Shown: positions 52,811 through 60,718 of the stretch, in pieces
Numbering within the stretch: the stretch's first letter is position 1
Layout: every line of letters starts with the position of its first letter
Assembly: GCF_015040615.1 (NCBI RefSeq)
Contig: NZ_CP060403.1
Span: 84,597 to 148,596, forward strand
Direction of reading: 5' to 3'
Source: Microbacterium sp. YJN-G
GTDB taxonomy: Bacteria; Actinomycetota; Actinomycetes; Actinomycetales; Microbacteriaceae
Length of the DNA: 64,000 nucleotides
Made by a program: the position numbers and the translations under genes
The notes under the pieces: model-generated
Told to the model about the DNA's origin: nothing
Databases searched by the model: none
Seen by the model: the letters and a program-made list of their open reading frames with translations, nothing else

Positions 52811-53326
52811 TTACTCGCGCTCCCAGTCGGTGACTTCCGCGTCGATCGAGTCGGCGACGTAGTTGTCGGATCGGAGCGACTCGATCACGTCTTCGACGGT
52901 GTACGCCTCGATCGCGAGGTCTTCCGCTTCGTCCGACGTGCGGGCGGTGACCGAGACGGTAACGCGCTGGGTCAGTGTGACGGAGAGGGTCACCCGGAAG
53001 TCGCGCTCGCGCGGGGTGCCGCCGATCGCTTCCACGAGCCGGTCGTACTCGGAGCAGAAGCCCTCATCGTTGGCGATCTGCTCACCCTTCTCCCAGATCG
53101 CCGCGAGCCGGTCGTCGGCGGCGTCGGTGATCGGCAGTCGCAGCCTGTCGATCTCGCGCTGCTGCCGTTCGACGGTCAGCGCGAGATCCGCGGCCTGCGC
53201 CTGGGCGGCGACGAGATCGGCCTGCGTGCGGGCCATCTCCCCGACGTAGGCGCCGCGCCGCTCGGTGACCGGGGCGGGCATGTCGAGCTGGCCCTGAGCG
53301 AACTCGATGTTGGTGGTGGTTGCCAT
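52811..53326 (-). CDS. Cassette protein 2, coiled-coil and beta
   Basis: 171 residues. A helical stretch (about 25-65; TQADLVAAQAQAADLALTVE) likely forms a coiled coil, followed by a beta-rich part with DFRVTLSVTLTQRVTVSV. Ends DWERE. Unknown function. Confidence 0.55.
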   Translation of the reverse strand: MATTTNIEFAQGQLDMPAPVTERRGAYVGEMARTQADLVAAQAQAADLALTVERQQREIDRLRLPITDAADDRLAAIWEKGEQIANDEGFCSEYDRLVEAIGGTPRERDFRVTLSVTLTQRVTVSVTARTSDEAEDLAIEAYTVEDVIESLRSDNYVADSIDAEVTDWERE

Positions 53327-53350
53327 GGTGTCCTCCTTGGAACGTAGGCG

Positions 53351-53367
53351 GTGAATGTGACATTCAC
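53351..53367 (-). promoter_or_regulatory. Class A operator
   Basis: Perfect palindrome, 25 bp before ATG 53326. Confidence 0.85.
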
Positions 53368-53408
53368 AGGCTACGGGGGGCCTCCGACATTGCTGCGGCG
53401 AGCGCGGC

Positions 53409-53440
53409 AGTGCCCCGCCGGTAGATCCCGGCGGGGCACT
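53409..53440 (-). terminator. Cassette terminator
   Basis: 13-bp stem AGTGCCCCGCCGG, ten bases after the stop at 53450. Confidence 0.65.
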
Positions 53441-53449
53441 GGGGGAGGT

Positions 53450-53869
53450 TCAGCTGGCGGGTGGTGTGAGTGCCGCGAGGAGTGCTCTGAGGGCGTCCAC
53501 AGCCCCGTCACGGGCCTCGAAGACGGCATCCATGGTATCGGCCTCTGTGGAGCGCTCGGCCTCCTCGATCGCCGCCTGTGCGGCGCCGGTCAGCTCGCGC
53601 AGGCGGGCGGTGTCTGCGGCGAGCGCGAGGGGTGCTCCGTGCTCGGTGATGTGCAGCGTCCATCCGTCGCCGGTCGGGGTCGCCCACACGGTGGCGATCG
53701 CCTGTCCTTCGGCGTTGTCGAAGTCGACCTTGCCGAAGTCGTCGCCGTGGTGGGCGAGGATGCGTGCTCGGTCGTCGACGGGCATCGAGTACAGGTGGGA
53801 GTTGCTCGGCGTCCAGGTCGCCGGTTCGGCGCGCTGGCCGGTGTCGTAGGGAGTGAGTGCGGTGGTCAT
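53450..53869 (-). CDS. Cassette protein 3, unknown function
   Basis: 139 residues from ATG 53869 (AAGGACC site). A beta-rich middle (AIATVWATPTGDGWTLHITE) and helical C-terminus. Unlike its neighbours it has no operator; it lies behind a terminator hairpin and would depend on read-through from 53926. Confidence 0.55.
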   Translation of the reverse strand: MTTALTPYDTGQRAEPATWTPSNSHLYSMPVDDRARILAHHGDDFGKVDFDNAEGQAIATVWATPTGDGWTLHITEHGAPLALAADTARLRELTGAAQAAIEEAERSTEADTMDAVFEARDGAVDALRALLAALTPPAS

Positions 53870-53892
53870 GGCTGGTCCTTTCGTCAGAGGGT

Positions 53893-53919
53893 CGGGGGCG
53901 GGCGCGGTGCCCGCCCCCG
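53893..53919 (-). terminator. Cassette terminator
   Basis: 11-bp stem CGGGGGCGGGC, 5-base loop, seven bases after the stop at 53926. Confidence 0.6.
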
Positions 53920-53925
53920 GTGGTG

Positions 53926-54300
53926 TCAGCGGGTGAGCAGCCCGGCGATGATCCTGTCGACGGACTCGGCCGAGACCGTCACGGCGCAGGGGATGCAGAC
54001 CTCTGTGCGGGTGTGGCGGATGTCCTCGTGGTCCAAGATCGTGACGACGTAGTTGCGGGCGTCCTGGACGCCGCACTCGGCGCAGGAGTATCCGACCGGC
54101 GGGGCGTCGGTCTCGGTGTCGTCGTCGATGCCCTGGCGGGCCAGTTCGACGGCCTGGCCGACCCAGTAGGCGACGGCCTGGTCGTCGACGACGAACGCGC
54201 CGTCGTCGATTGCCTCGATGAGCGAGCCGCCGTGGTTGCTGGTCATCCGCTCGAGGATCGTCCGCGAGATCTCGTCGACGGTGAGTGGTGTGGGTGCCAT
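53926..54300 (-). CDS. Cassette protein 4 with zinc-ribbon-like Cys
   Basis: 124 residues from ATG 54300. CAECG near residue 75 and CIPC near residue 103 make a ribbon-like pair; N-terminal half helical. Confidence 0.55.
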   Translation of the reverse strand: MAPTPLTVDEISRTILERMTSNHGGSLIEAIDDGAFVVDDQAVAYWVGQAVELARQGIDDDTETDAPPVGYSCAECGVQDARNYVVTILDHEDIRHTRTEVCIPCAVTVSAESVDRIIAGLLTR

Positions 54301-54324
54301 GGTGTCCTCCTTGGAACGTAGGCG

Positions 54325-54341
54325 GTGAATGTGACATTCAC
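54325..54341 (-). promoter_or_regulatory. Class A operator
   Basis: Perfect palindrome; 60 bp around it nearly identical to the 53351 copy, so a recent duplication or gene conversion. Confidence 0.85.
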
Positions 54342-54382
54342 AGGCTACGGGAGGCCTCCGACATTGCTGCGGCGAGCGCGGC

Positions 54383-54414
54383 AGCGCCCCGCCGGTAGAT
54401 CCCGGCGGGGCGCT
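54383..54414 (-). terminator. Cassette terminator
   Basis: 13-bp stem AGCGCCCCGCCGG, eight bases after the stop at 54423. Confidence 0.65.
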
Positions 54415-54422
54415 GGTGGGGG

Positions 54423-54854
54423 TCAGTCTTCGCCGGGGAGGGCGATGATGATGCACGCCTGGCCGGTGAGGTTGTACCCCTCGATGCTCACGCGGAGTCG
54501 CTGGCGGCTGGCGGTGGTGGCGGTGCTCGGGTTGCCGGAGCGGGTGGCGTTCGGCACGCGCAGCACGTAGGTCTCGCGCGGGACGAGATCGCCGGCGACC
54601 TGGCGGGCGGTGGGGCGGATGACGTTGAGCACGTCCCAGAATCGGGCGTCCTCGCTCTGCCAGTCGCCCTCGCGGGTCCACTGCACCGCGGCCTCGTAGG
54701 CGGCGCGGGTGAGCAGTACCGTGAGCCGGTATCCGGCCTCGAGGGCGGTGGCGGGGTTGAAGTGCAGCAGCAGCCCGTCTGCGACGGCCTCCTCTGCGGT
54801 GTAGACGGCGATGATTTCTGCGCCCTTGAACGGGTTTTCGCTCTGCTCGGTCAT
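54423..54854 (-). CDS. DUF6573 family protein
   Basis: 143 residues. IIAVYTAEEAVADGLLLHFN, EAGYRLTVLLTRAAYEAAVQ and the downstream FWDVLNVIR fit DUF6573, a small plasmid/mobile-element family of unknown role. Confidence 0.7.
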   Translation of the reverse strand: MTEQSENPFKGAEIIAVYTAEEAVADGLLLHFNPATALEAGYRLTVLLTRAAYEAAVQWTREGDWQSEDARFWDVLNVIRPTARQVAGDLVPRETYVLRVPNATRSGNPSTATTASRQRLRVSIEGYNLTGQACIIIALPGED

Positions 54855-54878
54855 GGTGTCCTCCCGGATCGCTTGCTA

Positions 54879-54895
54879 GTGAATGTGACGCTTAC
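54879..54895 (-). promoter_or_regulatory. Class A operator, degenerate
   Basis: GTGAATGTGACGCTTAC, right half with mismatches. The weakest copy, so this gene may be less tightly controlled. Confidence 0.65.
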
Positions 54896-54974
54896 ACTCT
54901 AAGTGAGGGGTCAGACATTGGGCCCGGCGGGTGAGCGCAGGACGATGGGGAGACGGCGGCGTGCATAGACTGAG

Positions 54975-55478
54975 ACGTGGATCTACGAGCGCACGGCGGA
55001 CAACTCTGCGCGCTTCGTGCTGGGGACGGTGGGCGTAAACCCTCTCGTGTGCGTCGGTGTGAACCCCAGCACCGCGGCGCCGGGAGACCCGGATCGCACC
55101 GTCAGCAAGGTCATGGGGTTCGCGGCCCGAAACGGGTTCGACAGCTGGGTGATGCTGAACCTCTACCCGCAGAGATCCATCGACCCCAAGGGCATGCACC
55201 TGGTGCACGACCCCCAGCTGCAAGCCGATAACGAGCGACACATCGCCGATCTCATCGGCGGACGCCAGCTCACGATCGTCGCCGCGTGGGGCGAGCTGAT
55301 CCGATCCCGCCCTTACCTCCCGCAGATGCTTGAGGGCATCGCCTCGGTGACGGATGCCTCCGGCTGTGACTGGGTGTCGATCGGCGATCTGCTCAAGAGC
55401 GGGCACCCCCGGCATCCGTCACGCGCCCGCTACGCCTGGCCGTTGCAGAGCTTCGACGTGGCGAGCTATCTGGCCTAG
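54975..55478 (+). CDS. DUF1643 family protein lacking a normal start codon
   Basis: From GTG 55017 there are 153 residues (VGVNPSTAAPGDPDRT, WVMLNLYPQRSIDPKG, VAAWGELI), clearly DUF1643. The family's N-terminal WIYE-TADNSARFVLG block is also encoded upstream in frame (from 54978), but the only codons before it are TAG, ACT, GAG, ACG. ACG at 54975 stands where ATG is expected. Either a rare ACG start is used or the gene lost its start by a T-to-C change. Function of DUF1643 unknown. Confidence 0.75.
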   Translation, partial: TWIYERTADNSARFVLGTVGVNPLVCVGVNPSTAAPGDPDRTVSKVMGFAARNGFDSWVMLNLYPQRSIDPKGMHLVHDPQLQADNERHIADLIGGRQLTIVAAWGELIRSRPYLPQMLEGIASVTDASGCDWVSIGDLLKSGHPRHPSRARYAWPLQSFDVASYLA

Positions 55479-55484
55479 ACGTGA

Positions 55485-55520
55485 CGGTGCCCCGCCGATT
55501 GATCCCGGCGGGGCACCGTG
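55485..55520. terminator. Bidirectional terminator
   Basis: 14-bp stem ACGGTGCCCCGCCG between convergent genes ending at 55478 and 55524. Confidence 0.65.
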
Positions 55521-55523
55521 CGG

Positions 55524-55868
55524 CTATTCCTCGTCCTCCGACCATTCCAGGCGGGGGTCGAAGTGGAACCGCTCGCGGGCCTCGTTGTGGGCGAGGTCGT
55601 CGCTGCGGGCCACGTACTCGTCCTCGCTGAGCCGGGAGCCGTGGCCGTTCGCCCAGGGGAGCGGGTCGCGGTCACCGTCGCTCTCGGCCAGCCAGGTCTC
55701 GCGGATGATGTGGTCAGCGGTGCCGGTGTGCCCCAGCTCGTCGAACAGGTCGGCGAGGATGCGGCCCTCGGTCATGTTGATCGAGCTGAACACGTCGTCA
55801 TGCCACCTGCCGATCATGTCGGCCGCGGCCGCGACGACGGCGAGGTCGGGGATCGTTCCGCTGCTCAT
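55524..55868 (-). CDS. Cassette protein 6b
   Basis: 114 residues from ATG 55868, overlapping the previous stop. Acidic, helical, ends WSEDEE. Unknown function. Confidence 0.55.
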   Translation of the reverse strand: MSSGTIPDLAVVAAAADMIGRWHDDVFSSINMTEGRILADLFDELGHTGTADHIIRETWLAESDGDRDPLPWANGHGSRLSEDEYVARSDDLAHNEARERFHFDPRLEWSEDEE

Positions 55869-56149
55869 CGCTGCACCTTCCCCAGTCCCCAGTCGGCTCG
55901 TTCCTCGTCGGCCATCCACACGGCCCGGTCGAGCGCGTGGTGAAGGTCGACGCCGCGCGCGTCGGCCAAGTGCACGAGATCCGTGAGCACGTCCCGGATC
56001 GCCTGGTCCGGCTCGCTCGGCTCGTCGTCGTACCAGGCCGCGATGAGCGTGTCCGTGCGGAACCGCGAGCGCTGCATGGTGTCGGTCTCGGTGTTCGCGT
56101 GCAGCTCGCGGCTCATCGTGAGCTCGAGCTGCGTGGTGGGGTTTGCCAT
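55865..56149 (-). CDS. Cassette protein 6a
   Basis: 94 residues. DQAIRDVLTDLVHLADARGV resembles short helices of MazG-like or NTP-pyrophosphohydrolase folds, too weak to assign. First gene behind operator 56174. Confidence 0.5.
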   Translation of the reverse strand: MANPTTQLELTMSRELHANTETDTMQRSRFRTDTLIAAWYDDEPSEPDQAIRDVLTDLVHLADARGVDLHHALDRAVWMADEERADWGLGKVQR

Positions 56150-56173
56150 GGTGTCCTCCAGGATCGTTGGCTA

Positions 56174-56190
56174 GTGAATGTGACATTTAC
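56174..56190 (-). promoter_or_regulatory. Class A operator
   Basis: GTGAATGTGACATTTAC, one mismatch; -10 TAGGCT. Confidence 0.8.
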
Positions 56191-56231
56191 AGCCTAGGGA
56201 GGGGGTCAGACATTGGCCGCGGCGAGCGCGA

Positions 56232-56265
56232 CGGTGCCCCGCCGGATGATCCCGGCGGGGCACCG
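56232..56265 (-). terminator. Cassette terminator
   Basis: 14-bp stem CGGTGCCCCGCCGG, nine bases after the stop at 56275. Confidence 0.65.
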
Positions 56266-56274
56266 ATTAGAGCG

Positions 56275-56853
56275 TCAGCGGCGGATGCCGCGCGCCCAGT
56301 AGAGCGCCCACGGCAGGTCGAACCGTGCCGCGATGCCGTCGTGGGCGATGTGCAGCGCGCTCGCCGCGTACCGGCGCGTGGGGAGCGGCTGGATGCGCTG
56401 CGGGTGCACGTCTCGCTCGGGAGCCTGGTGCGGGGTGCTGCCGGTGAGGATGCGGCGGGCCGTGCCCTGGTAGGCGCGGTCGGCGTAGCCGGTGATGACC
56501 TGGAAGGCCACGAAGCCGGGCCCGCCCCACGGGGCGGCGTACTCCGTGTCGAACAGCCTCCACGTCTCGGTGATCGTCCGCGCGGCCGGATCGAAGCTGC
56601 GAGTGTGGATGACCGCCTCCGGGTCGTCCGGCCGCTCGGCCTCGATCGCGTCCAGCGCCGTGCCCAGCCGGTCGAGCACGCGGCGAGCGCGGGCGATCTC
56701 ATCGCGGCTGCTGAGCGCGTCGTGGTCGCCGCGGTCGATCGAGTGCACCCACTCATCGCAGGCCCACGCGGTGAGCGGGAACGTCTCAAGGCATGCCCAG
56801 TCGCGGAACGCCTCGACGATCGGGTTGCGCCGGGTCGCGCTCGCCGCGGTCAC
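56275..56853 (-). CDS. Cassette protein 7b
   Basis: 192 residues, Trp-rich (DWACLETFPLTAWACDEWVH), starting by ATGA overlap. Unknown function. Confidence 0.55.
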   Translation of the reverse strand: MTAASATRRNPIVEAFRDWACLETFPLTAWACDEWVHSIDRGDHDALSSRDEIARARRVLDRLGTALDAIEAERPDDPEAVIHTRSFDPAARTITETWRLFDTEYAAPWGGPGFVAFQVITGYADRAYQGTARRILTGSTPHQAPERDVHPQRIQPLPTRRYAASALHIAHDGIAARFDLPWALYWARGIRR

Positions 56854-57293
56854 GGTGCCACCACCCGCAGGGAGCGCAGCCAGTCGACCTCTTGGGCGTC
56901 GAGAACATGCCCGGTCGTGATCCAGTCGGCGGCATCGTCGGTGCCGTCGAGATCGCGGAGCGTGTACACCTGGCGGGGGGCGTCGTCGTGTTCGGGGTTG
57001 CCGTCGTAGATCGTGCCGTCGTTGAGGAACACCCGGATGCGGCCGGTGCTCTCGGTGGTGTCGATCTGCGCGACGGCCGCGCCGTCGATGAGGGACACGT
57101 ACCCGTGCACGTCGATGCCTGCGGCCTCGCCTGCGTGGTCGGCGACGGCCCGCTCGGCGGCGCCGGTCGCGAGCGCGCGGATCGCGTCGGCGTCCACGTC
57201 GCCCTGGCCGAGCGCTTGGGTGAGCCCGTCGATGTCCTCGTAGTTGAGCGCGATCGTCTCGGCGACGATCTCGCTGATCGGTTTGGTTGCCAT
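56850..57293 (-). CDS. Cassette protein 7a
   Basis: 147 residues. N-terminal helix pair, then beta pattern RIRVFLNDGTIYDGN and a Trp-containing end. Unknown function. Confidence 0.55.
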   Translation of the reverse strand: MATKPISEIVAETIALNYEDIDGLTQALGQGDVDADAIRALATGAAERAVADHAGEAAGIDVHGYVSLIDGAAVAQIDTTESTGRIRVFLNDGTIYDGNPEHDDAPRQVYTLRDLDGTDDAADWITTGHVLDAQEVDWLRSLRVVAP

Positions 57294-57317
57294 GGTGTCC
57301 TCCCGGATCGTTGGCTA

Positions 57318-57334
57318 GTGAATGTGACGTTCAC
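57318..57334 (-). promoter_or_regulatory. Class A operator
   Basis: GTGAATGTGACGTTCAC, one A-to-G change in the right half. Confidence 0.8.
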
Positions 57335-57406
57335 AGCCTAGGGAGGGGGTCGGACATCGGCGCGCGCTCGCCGCGAACGTGGGGCGCTCGCCGATGTCCG
57401 GGCGGG

Positions 57407-57952
57407 CTACATCTGCCCGACATCCCGCGCCATGCGCTCGCGGAACGCCGCGCACGCCGCGTCGATGACGGCGGCACGATAGGTGCTGCTCTCGCCCGCG
57501 GGGAGGGTCGCGAGCGCGTCTCGGAGGGCGGTGCGGGTGCTGTAGTGCAGAGCCTCGGATGCCTTGTGCGCCGAGCGGGTGCTGATGTCGTGGGTGATCC
57601 GCTCGATGATCTCCGGGACGGTGAGTGGGGGCAGCTCGAAGCGGTAGCCGGCGAGGTCGGCCAGGATGATCGCGCGCTGCCGATCGGTGAGCGGGGTGCC
57701 GTACCCGCTGCTGGGGTACAGCTCGAGGTCTCCGCTGCGGCCAGCCCGGATGTTCACGCGGACGTAGGGACGCTCGGCGCGGCCGATGCGCACGTTGCTG
57801 ATGCGCTCGCCGCTGTCGGGGTCGATCGGGCAGAGGTCGGCGCGCGGCTCGCCGAGTGTGGGGCCGGGCTCGTGACTGCGGGCGTCGGAGACCTCCCAGG
57901 TCAGTCCGGCCGCGGTGAGTCGGTCGCCGAAGGTGAGGGGTGCGGTTGCCAT
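57407..57952 (-). CDS. Cassette protein 8
   Basis: 181 residues. Beta-rich first half (VNIRAGRSGDLELYPSSGYG), helical C-terminus. Unknown. No good hairpin follows its stop, an exception in this arm. Confidence 0.55.
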   Translation of the reverse strand: MATAPLTFGDRLTAAGLTWEVSDARSHEPGPTLGEPRADLCPIDPDSGERISNVRIGRAERPYVRVNIRAGRSGDLELYPSSGYGTPLTDRQRAIILADLAGYRFELPPLTVPEIIERITHDISTRSAHKASEALHYSTRTALRDALATLPAGESSTYRAAVIDAACAAFRERMARDVGQM

Positions 57953-57976
57953 GGTGTCCTCCCGGATCGTTGGCTA

Positions 57977-57993
57977 GTGAATGTGACGTTCAC
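57977..57993 (-). promoter_or_regulatory. Class A operator
   Basis: Same variant as at 57318 (GTGAATGTGACGTTCAC). Confidence 0.8.
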
Positions 57994-58030
57994 AGCTTAC
58001 GGGTGGGGTCGGACACTGCGGCGAGCGCGG

Positions 58031-58064
58031 CAGCGCCCCGCCGGTCAGTTCCGGCGGGGCGCTG
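58031..58064 (-). terminator. Cassette terminator
   Basis: 14-bp stem CAGCGCCCCGCCGG, 22 bases after the stop at 58087. Confidence 0.65.
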
Positions 58065-58086
58065 CGGGAGGGGTCGTGCTCGTCGC

Positions 58087-58275
58087 CTACTGGGGGGAGA
58101 GGGCGTTGGTGACCTGAGTCTTGATCTCTTCGGCGGCGAGGATCATCGCGCCGTCCTTGTGTGACTCGCCGTAGGCCGCGATCACGCCCGCGATCGCGCC
58201 CCATTCGGCTGCGGCCAGGCTCACGGGGATGGGCTTCGGCTGTGATCCTGCGGGCGATCCGCTCTCGCTGGTCAT
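58087..58275 (-). CDS. Cassette protein 9
   Basis: 62 residues; Ala-rich helix (VSLAAAEWGAIAGVIAAYGE). Unknown. Confidence 0.5.
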   Translation of the reverse strand: MTSESGSPAGSQPKPIPVSLAAAEWGAIAGVIAAYGESHKDGAMILAAEEIKTQVTNALSPQ

Positions 58276-58298
58276 GGTGTCCTCCTGGGTGTCAGGTA

Positions 58299-58315
58299 GT
58301 GAATGTGATGTTCAC
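58299..58315 (-). promoter_or_regulatory. Class A operator
   Basis: GTGAATGTGATGTTCAC, two changes in the right half. Confidence 0.75.
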
Positions 58316-58350
58316 AGTCTAGGGCGGGGGTCGGACATTGCGGCGAGCGC

Positions 58351-58388
58351 GACAGCGCCCCGCCGGTAGATCCCGGCGGGGCGCTGTC
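58351..58388 (-). terminator. Cassette terminator
   Basis: 16-bp stem GACAGCGCCCCGCCGG, the longest of the series, six bases after the stop at 58395. Confidence 0.7.
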
Positions 58389-58394
58389 GGTGGG

Positions 58395-58607
58395 TCAGTA
58401 GTCCTCGTCGGTGCGGGCGAGGGTGTCGATGATCCGCAGTCCGTTGTGGAGGGGGATGGTGACGGTGGACAGGAGCGTGTAGCCCTGTGCGCCGTAGGCG
58501 TTCAGGTCGTCGTCGCGCTGCTGGCGAGCGCGGTTGCTGGCGATCTCGCCCTCCGCCTCGGTGTACTGGCGGGTGTCGATGGTGATGAATCGAGTGCGGT
58601 TTGCCAT
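58395..58607 (-). CDS. Cassette protein 10
   Basis: 70 residues; basic helix then beta (GYTLLSTVTIPLHNGLRIID), like small DUF4177-type proteins, a weak resemblance. Both class A and class B elements precede it. Confidence 0.5.
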   Translation of the reverse strand: MANRTRFITIDTRQYTEAEGEIASNRARQQRDDDLNAYGAQGYTLLSTVTIPLHNGLRIIDTLARTDEDY

Positions 58608-58631
58608 GGTGTCCTCCCGGATCGTTGGCTA

Positions 58632-58648
58632 GTGAATGTGACATTCAC
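58632..58648 (-). promoter_or_regulatory. Class A operator
   Basis: Perfect palindrome. Confidence 0.85.
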
Positions 58649-58685
58649 AGCCTACGGGTGGCCTCCGACATTGGAGCTGCCCACG

Positions 58686-58718
58686 GGTATAGGCCTCGGT
58701 TTCGGGGGTTCGCAGACA
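58686..58718 (-). promoter_or_regulatory. Class B promoter element
   Basis: TGTCTGCGAA (one change), GGCC, TATACC. The only class B copy in the right arm, upstream of a class A operator as at 8749. Confidence 0.7.
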
Positions 58719-58771
58719 TCGCAGGGCGGTGCCCCGCGACCGTCGCCGCGAGGCACCACACGAGGGGCTGG

Positions 58772-59044
58772 CTATGCGCCGGGGCACTCGGTGTCGATGT
58801 CGTCCTGGTCGAGCGGCAACAGTCCGCACGCCTGGCAGGTCGTCGTCCCGGTGAAGCGGCCGCTCTGCCACTGGTGGGCGAGCGGCTCGGCGGGTGCGTC
58901 CTCGTCGTCGGTGTCCATGGTCGCGGTCGCGCCGCAGTCCAGGCACCGGGCGGCGACGTCGCCGTTGAGGGTGACGACGACGCCGGGGACGCCGGAGAGC
59001 CATTCGATGTTGGCGTGGTCGCAGTCGGTAGTGGTGGTGGCCAT
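58772..59044 (-). CDS. Cassette protein 11, zinc-ribbon-like
   Basis: 90 residues with CLDCG (about 34) and CQACG (about 72), plus C-x-H near the start. Probably a small metal-binding protein. Confidence 0.55.
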   Translation of the reverse strand: MATTTTDCDHANIEWLSGVPGVVVTLNGDVAARCLDCGATATMDTDDEDAPAEPLAHQWQSGRFTGTTTCQACGLLPLDQDDIDTECPGA

Positions 59045-59068
59045 GATGTCCTCCCGGAACGCTGGCTA

Positions 59069-59085
59069 GTGAATGTGACATTCAC
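59069..59085 (-). promoter_or_regulatory. Class A operator
   Basis: Perfect palindrome, -10 TAGACT. Confidence 0.85.
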
Positions 59086-59127
59086 AGTCTAGAGAGGGGA
59101 TCGGACATCGGCGGCGAGCGCACGCGA

Positions 59128-59159
59128 CGGTGCCCTGCCGGTCGTCCGGCGGGGCACCG
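59128..59159 (-). terminator. Cassette terminator
   Basis: 14-bp stem CGGTGCCCTGCCGG with one wobble pair, seven bases after the stop at 59167. Confidence 0.65.
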
Positions 59160-59166
59160 CGTGGGG

Positions 59167-59565
59167 TCAGGCCGCGTCGAGCGGCGTCCAGTCCCGTTCG
59201 TGGGCGGGGGTGTAGTCGATCAGCGCCGCGAGGCGGTCGCGTGCGGCCTGTAGCGCCTCGATCTCGGTGTCGTTGCTGTCGCCCTCGGCGGCGGCGAAGG
59301 TGTCCTCGATCAGACCGGCGATCTCCTTCTGTGCCGTCTCGTCGATGAGGGTGAGGCGGGCGATCTCGCCGTCCGGGTAGCGGGCATCCAGCGCCGCGGC
59401 GTCCTGGTAGTCGAAGGCCCACTGCTCGCCGAGGATCGCGAACGCCGCGGCGATGTCGCGGCCGCGGTCGCCGGTGCTGATCGCGACGTAGCCGCGGTTC
59501 AGGCCGGTGCCGACGTGCGGGTGCAGGTCGGCGTGGTCGGGGCCGAAGGTGATGTAGGTGGTCAT
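59167..59565 (-). CDS. Cassette protein 12
   Basis: 132 residues. GYVAISTGDRGRDIAAAFAI then an acidic helical C-terminal half. Unknown. Confidence 0.55.
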   Translation of the reverse strand: MTTYITFGPDHADLHPHVGTGLNRGYVAISTGDRGRDIAAAFAILGEQWAFDYQDAAALDARYPDGEIARLTLIDETAQKEIAGLIEDTFAAAEGDSNDTEIEALQAARDRLAALIDYTPAHERDWTPLDAA

Positions 59566-59589
59566 GGTGTCCTCCCGGATCGGTTGGTA

Positions 59590-59606
59590 GTGAATGTGAC
59601 GTTCAC
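59590..59606 (-). promoter_or_regulatory. Class A operator
   Basis: GTGAATGTGACGTTCAC variant, -10 TAGACT. Confidence 0.8.
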
Positions 59607-59662
59607 AGTCTAGGGCGGGGGTCGGACATCGCCGCGGGGTGTCGGTCGTGGGGTGCGTGGTG

Positions 59663-59697
59663 CGTGAGCGCCCCAGCCGAGGCGTAGGGCGCTCACG
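59663..59697 (-). terminator. Cassette terminator
   Basis: 11-bp stem CGTGAGCGCCC, 13-base loop, 13 bases after the stop at 59711. Confidence 0.55.
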
Positions 59698-59710
59698 TCG
59701 TGGGGTGTGG

Positions 59711-60109
59711 CTACGCCTTCCAGGTGCCTTCCCAGCCCTCGGGGAGACGGACGCCGTGCTCGCCGTGCTCGTCGGTCTGGTGCAGGTACACGAGCACGTC
59801 GCCGGGGTCGGGGTCGGCCTCGTACTGCGGCACGGTGCGCTCGGTGGTGTTGATCTGGCCGACGTTGTTGTAGCGCACGTCCACGTCGATCGCGCGCAGG
59901 TAGCCGTCCTCGACGTTGACGTGCTGATCGCAGCGCGGGCACCACAGCACGACGCGCTCGCCGTAGTCGGTCGGCTCGTCGAGCTCGACGATGCGCAGCG
60001 CGGGGAAGTCGGCTGCTTCGATCTCGTGAATGACGCTCCACAGCCGGTCGATCAGGTCGTCGGCAGGGATGCGGGGAGCGGCCGCGGCCGCGGTGTCGGT
60101 GGTGGTCAT
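59711..60109 (-). CDS. Cassette protein 13, promoter deleted
   Basis: 132 residues with one CPRC pair and a Thr/Ala-rich start. The leader GGAGGACACC is intact, but the operator and -10 normally upstream are missing (see 60121-60150). Confidence 0.55.
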   Translation of the reverse strand: MTTTDTAAAAAPRIPADDLIDRLWSVIHEIEAADFPALRIVELDEPTDYGERVVLWCPRCDQHVNVEDGYLRAIDVDVRYNNVGQINTTERTVPQYEADPDPGDVLVYLHQTDEHGEHGVRLPEGWEGTWKA

Positions 60110-60120
60110 GGTGTCCTCCT

Positions 60121-60150
60121 GGGAACGGTGAAGGCCTGCGGCGAGCGCGG
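60121..60150 (-). promoter_or_regulatory. Relic of a class A promoter-operator
   Basis: GGGAACGGTGAA is joined directly to GGCCTGCGGCGAGCGCGG. In intact modules (for example 53343-53406) these two blocks are separated by the palindrome and TGTC box, so a deletion of about 35-40 bp removed the promoter. Confidence 0.55.
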
Positions 60151-60178
60151 GCGGGGATTAGAACTCGAGGTGCTCCTG

Positions 60179-60212
60179 CCGAGGGGAGGGGCGTGTAGCC
60201 GGCTCCCCTCGG
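60179..60212 (-). terminator. Second hairpin in the 60110-60268 gap
   Basis: 10-bp stem CCGAGGGGAG. With the 60225 hairpin it isolates the 59711 gene from upstream transcription. Confidence 0.5.
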
Positions 60213-60224
60213 GGTGGGGTGGTG

Positions 60225-60265
60225 CTCGCCGCCGCCGGGGTAGGTGTGCACCCGGCGGCGGCGAG
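60225..60265 (-). terminator. Cassette terminator
   Basis: 15-bp stem CTCGCCGCCGCCGGG, 11-base loop, three bases after the stop at 60269. Confidence 0.65.
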
Positions 60266-60268
60266 GGG

Positions 60269-60652
60269 TCAGACGGCTTCGACCAGTCCGGGGCTGACGC
60301 GCCAGCCGTTGGCGAGCGTGTACGACTTGGGGTTGGTGCGGACGATGAGCGTCTCGACTCCGGCCAGCCCGTCGCGGGTGGTGCGAGGGTTGGCGACGAT
60401 GCGCACGCGGGTTCCGGGGATCAGGCTCGGCAGTGCGGCCGCGTTGGCTTGCAGTGCCGCGGCGAGCGCGTCGTCGCTGTGGCCGGTCGGCTCGACGGTG
60501 GCGGTGCGGGCGAGGGTGTAGACCTTGCCGGGTTCGGTGAGGGCTGCGATCTTCGCCTTGGTGCGGGCGAAGTCGATCAGCACGTACTCGGTGCCGCGGA
60601 AGCGGAACGTGTCGCCGGGGGTGCGGGTGATGAGGGTGGTGGTGTCGGTCAT
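60269..60652 (-). CDS. Cassette protein 14
   Basis: 127 residues; beta-rich (GDTFRFRGTEYVLIDFART, LIPGTRVRIVANPRTTRDG). Reminiscent of small KOW/SH3-like folds. Unknown. Confidence 0.55.
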   Translation of the reverse strand: MTDTTTLITRTPGDTFRFRGTEYVLIDFARTKAKIAALTEPGKVYTLARTATVEPTGHSDDALAAALQANAAALPSLIPGTRVRIVANPRTTRDGLAGVETLIVRTNPKSYTLANGWRVSPGLVEAV

Positions 60653-60676
60653 GGCGTCCTCCTTGGACTCTCGACG

Positions 60677-60693
60677 GTGAATGTGACATTCAC
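60677..60693 (-). promoter_or_regulatory. Class A operator
   Basis: Perfect palindrome, -10 TAGCCT. Confidence 0.85.
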
Positions 60694-60718
60694 AGGCTAC
60701 GGGTGGCCTCCGACATTG

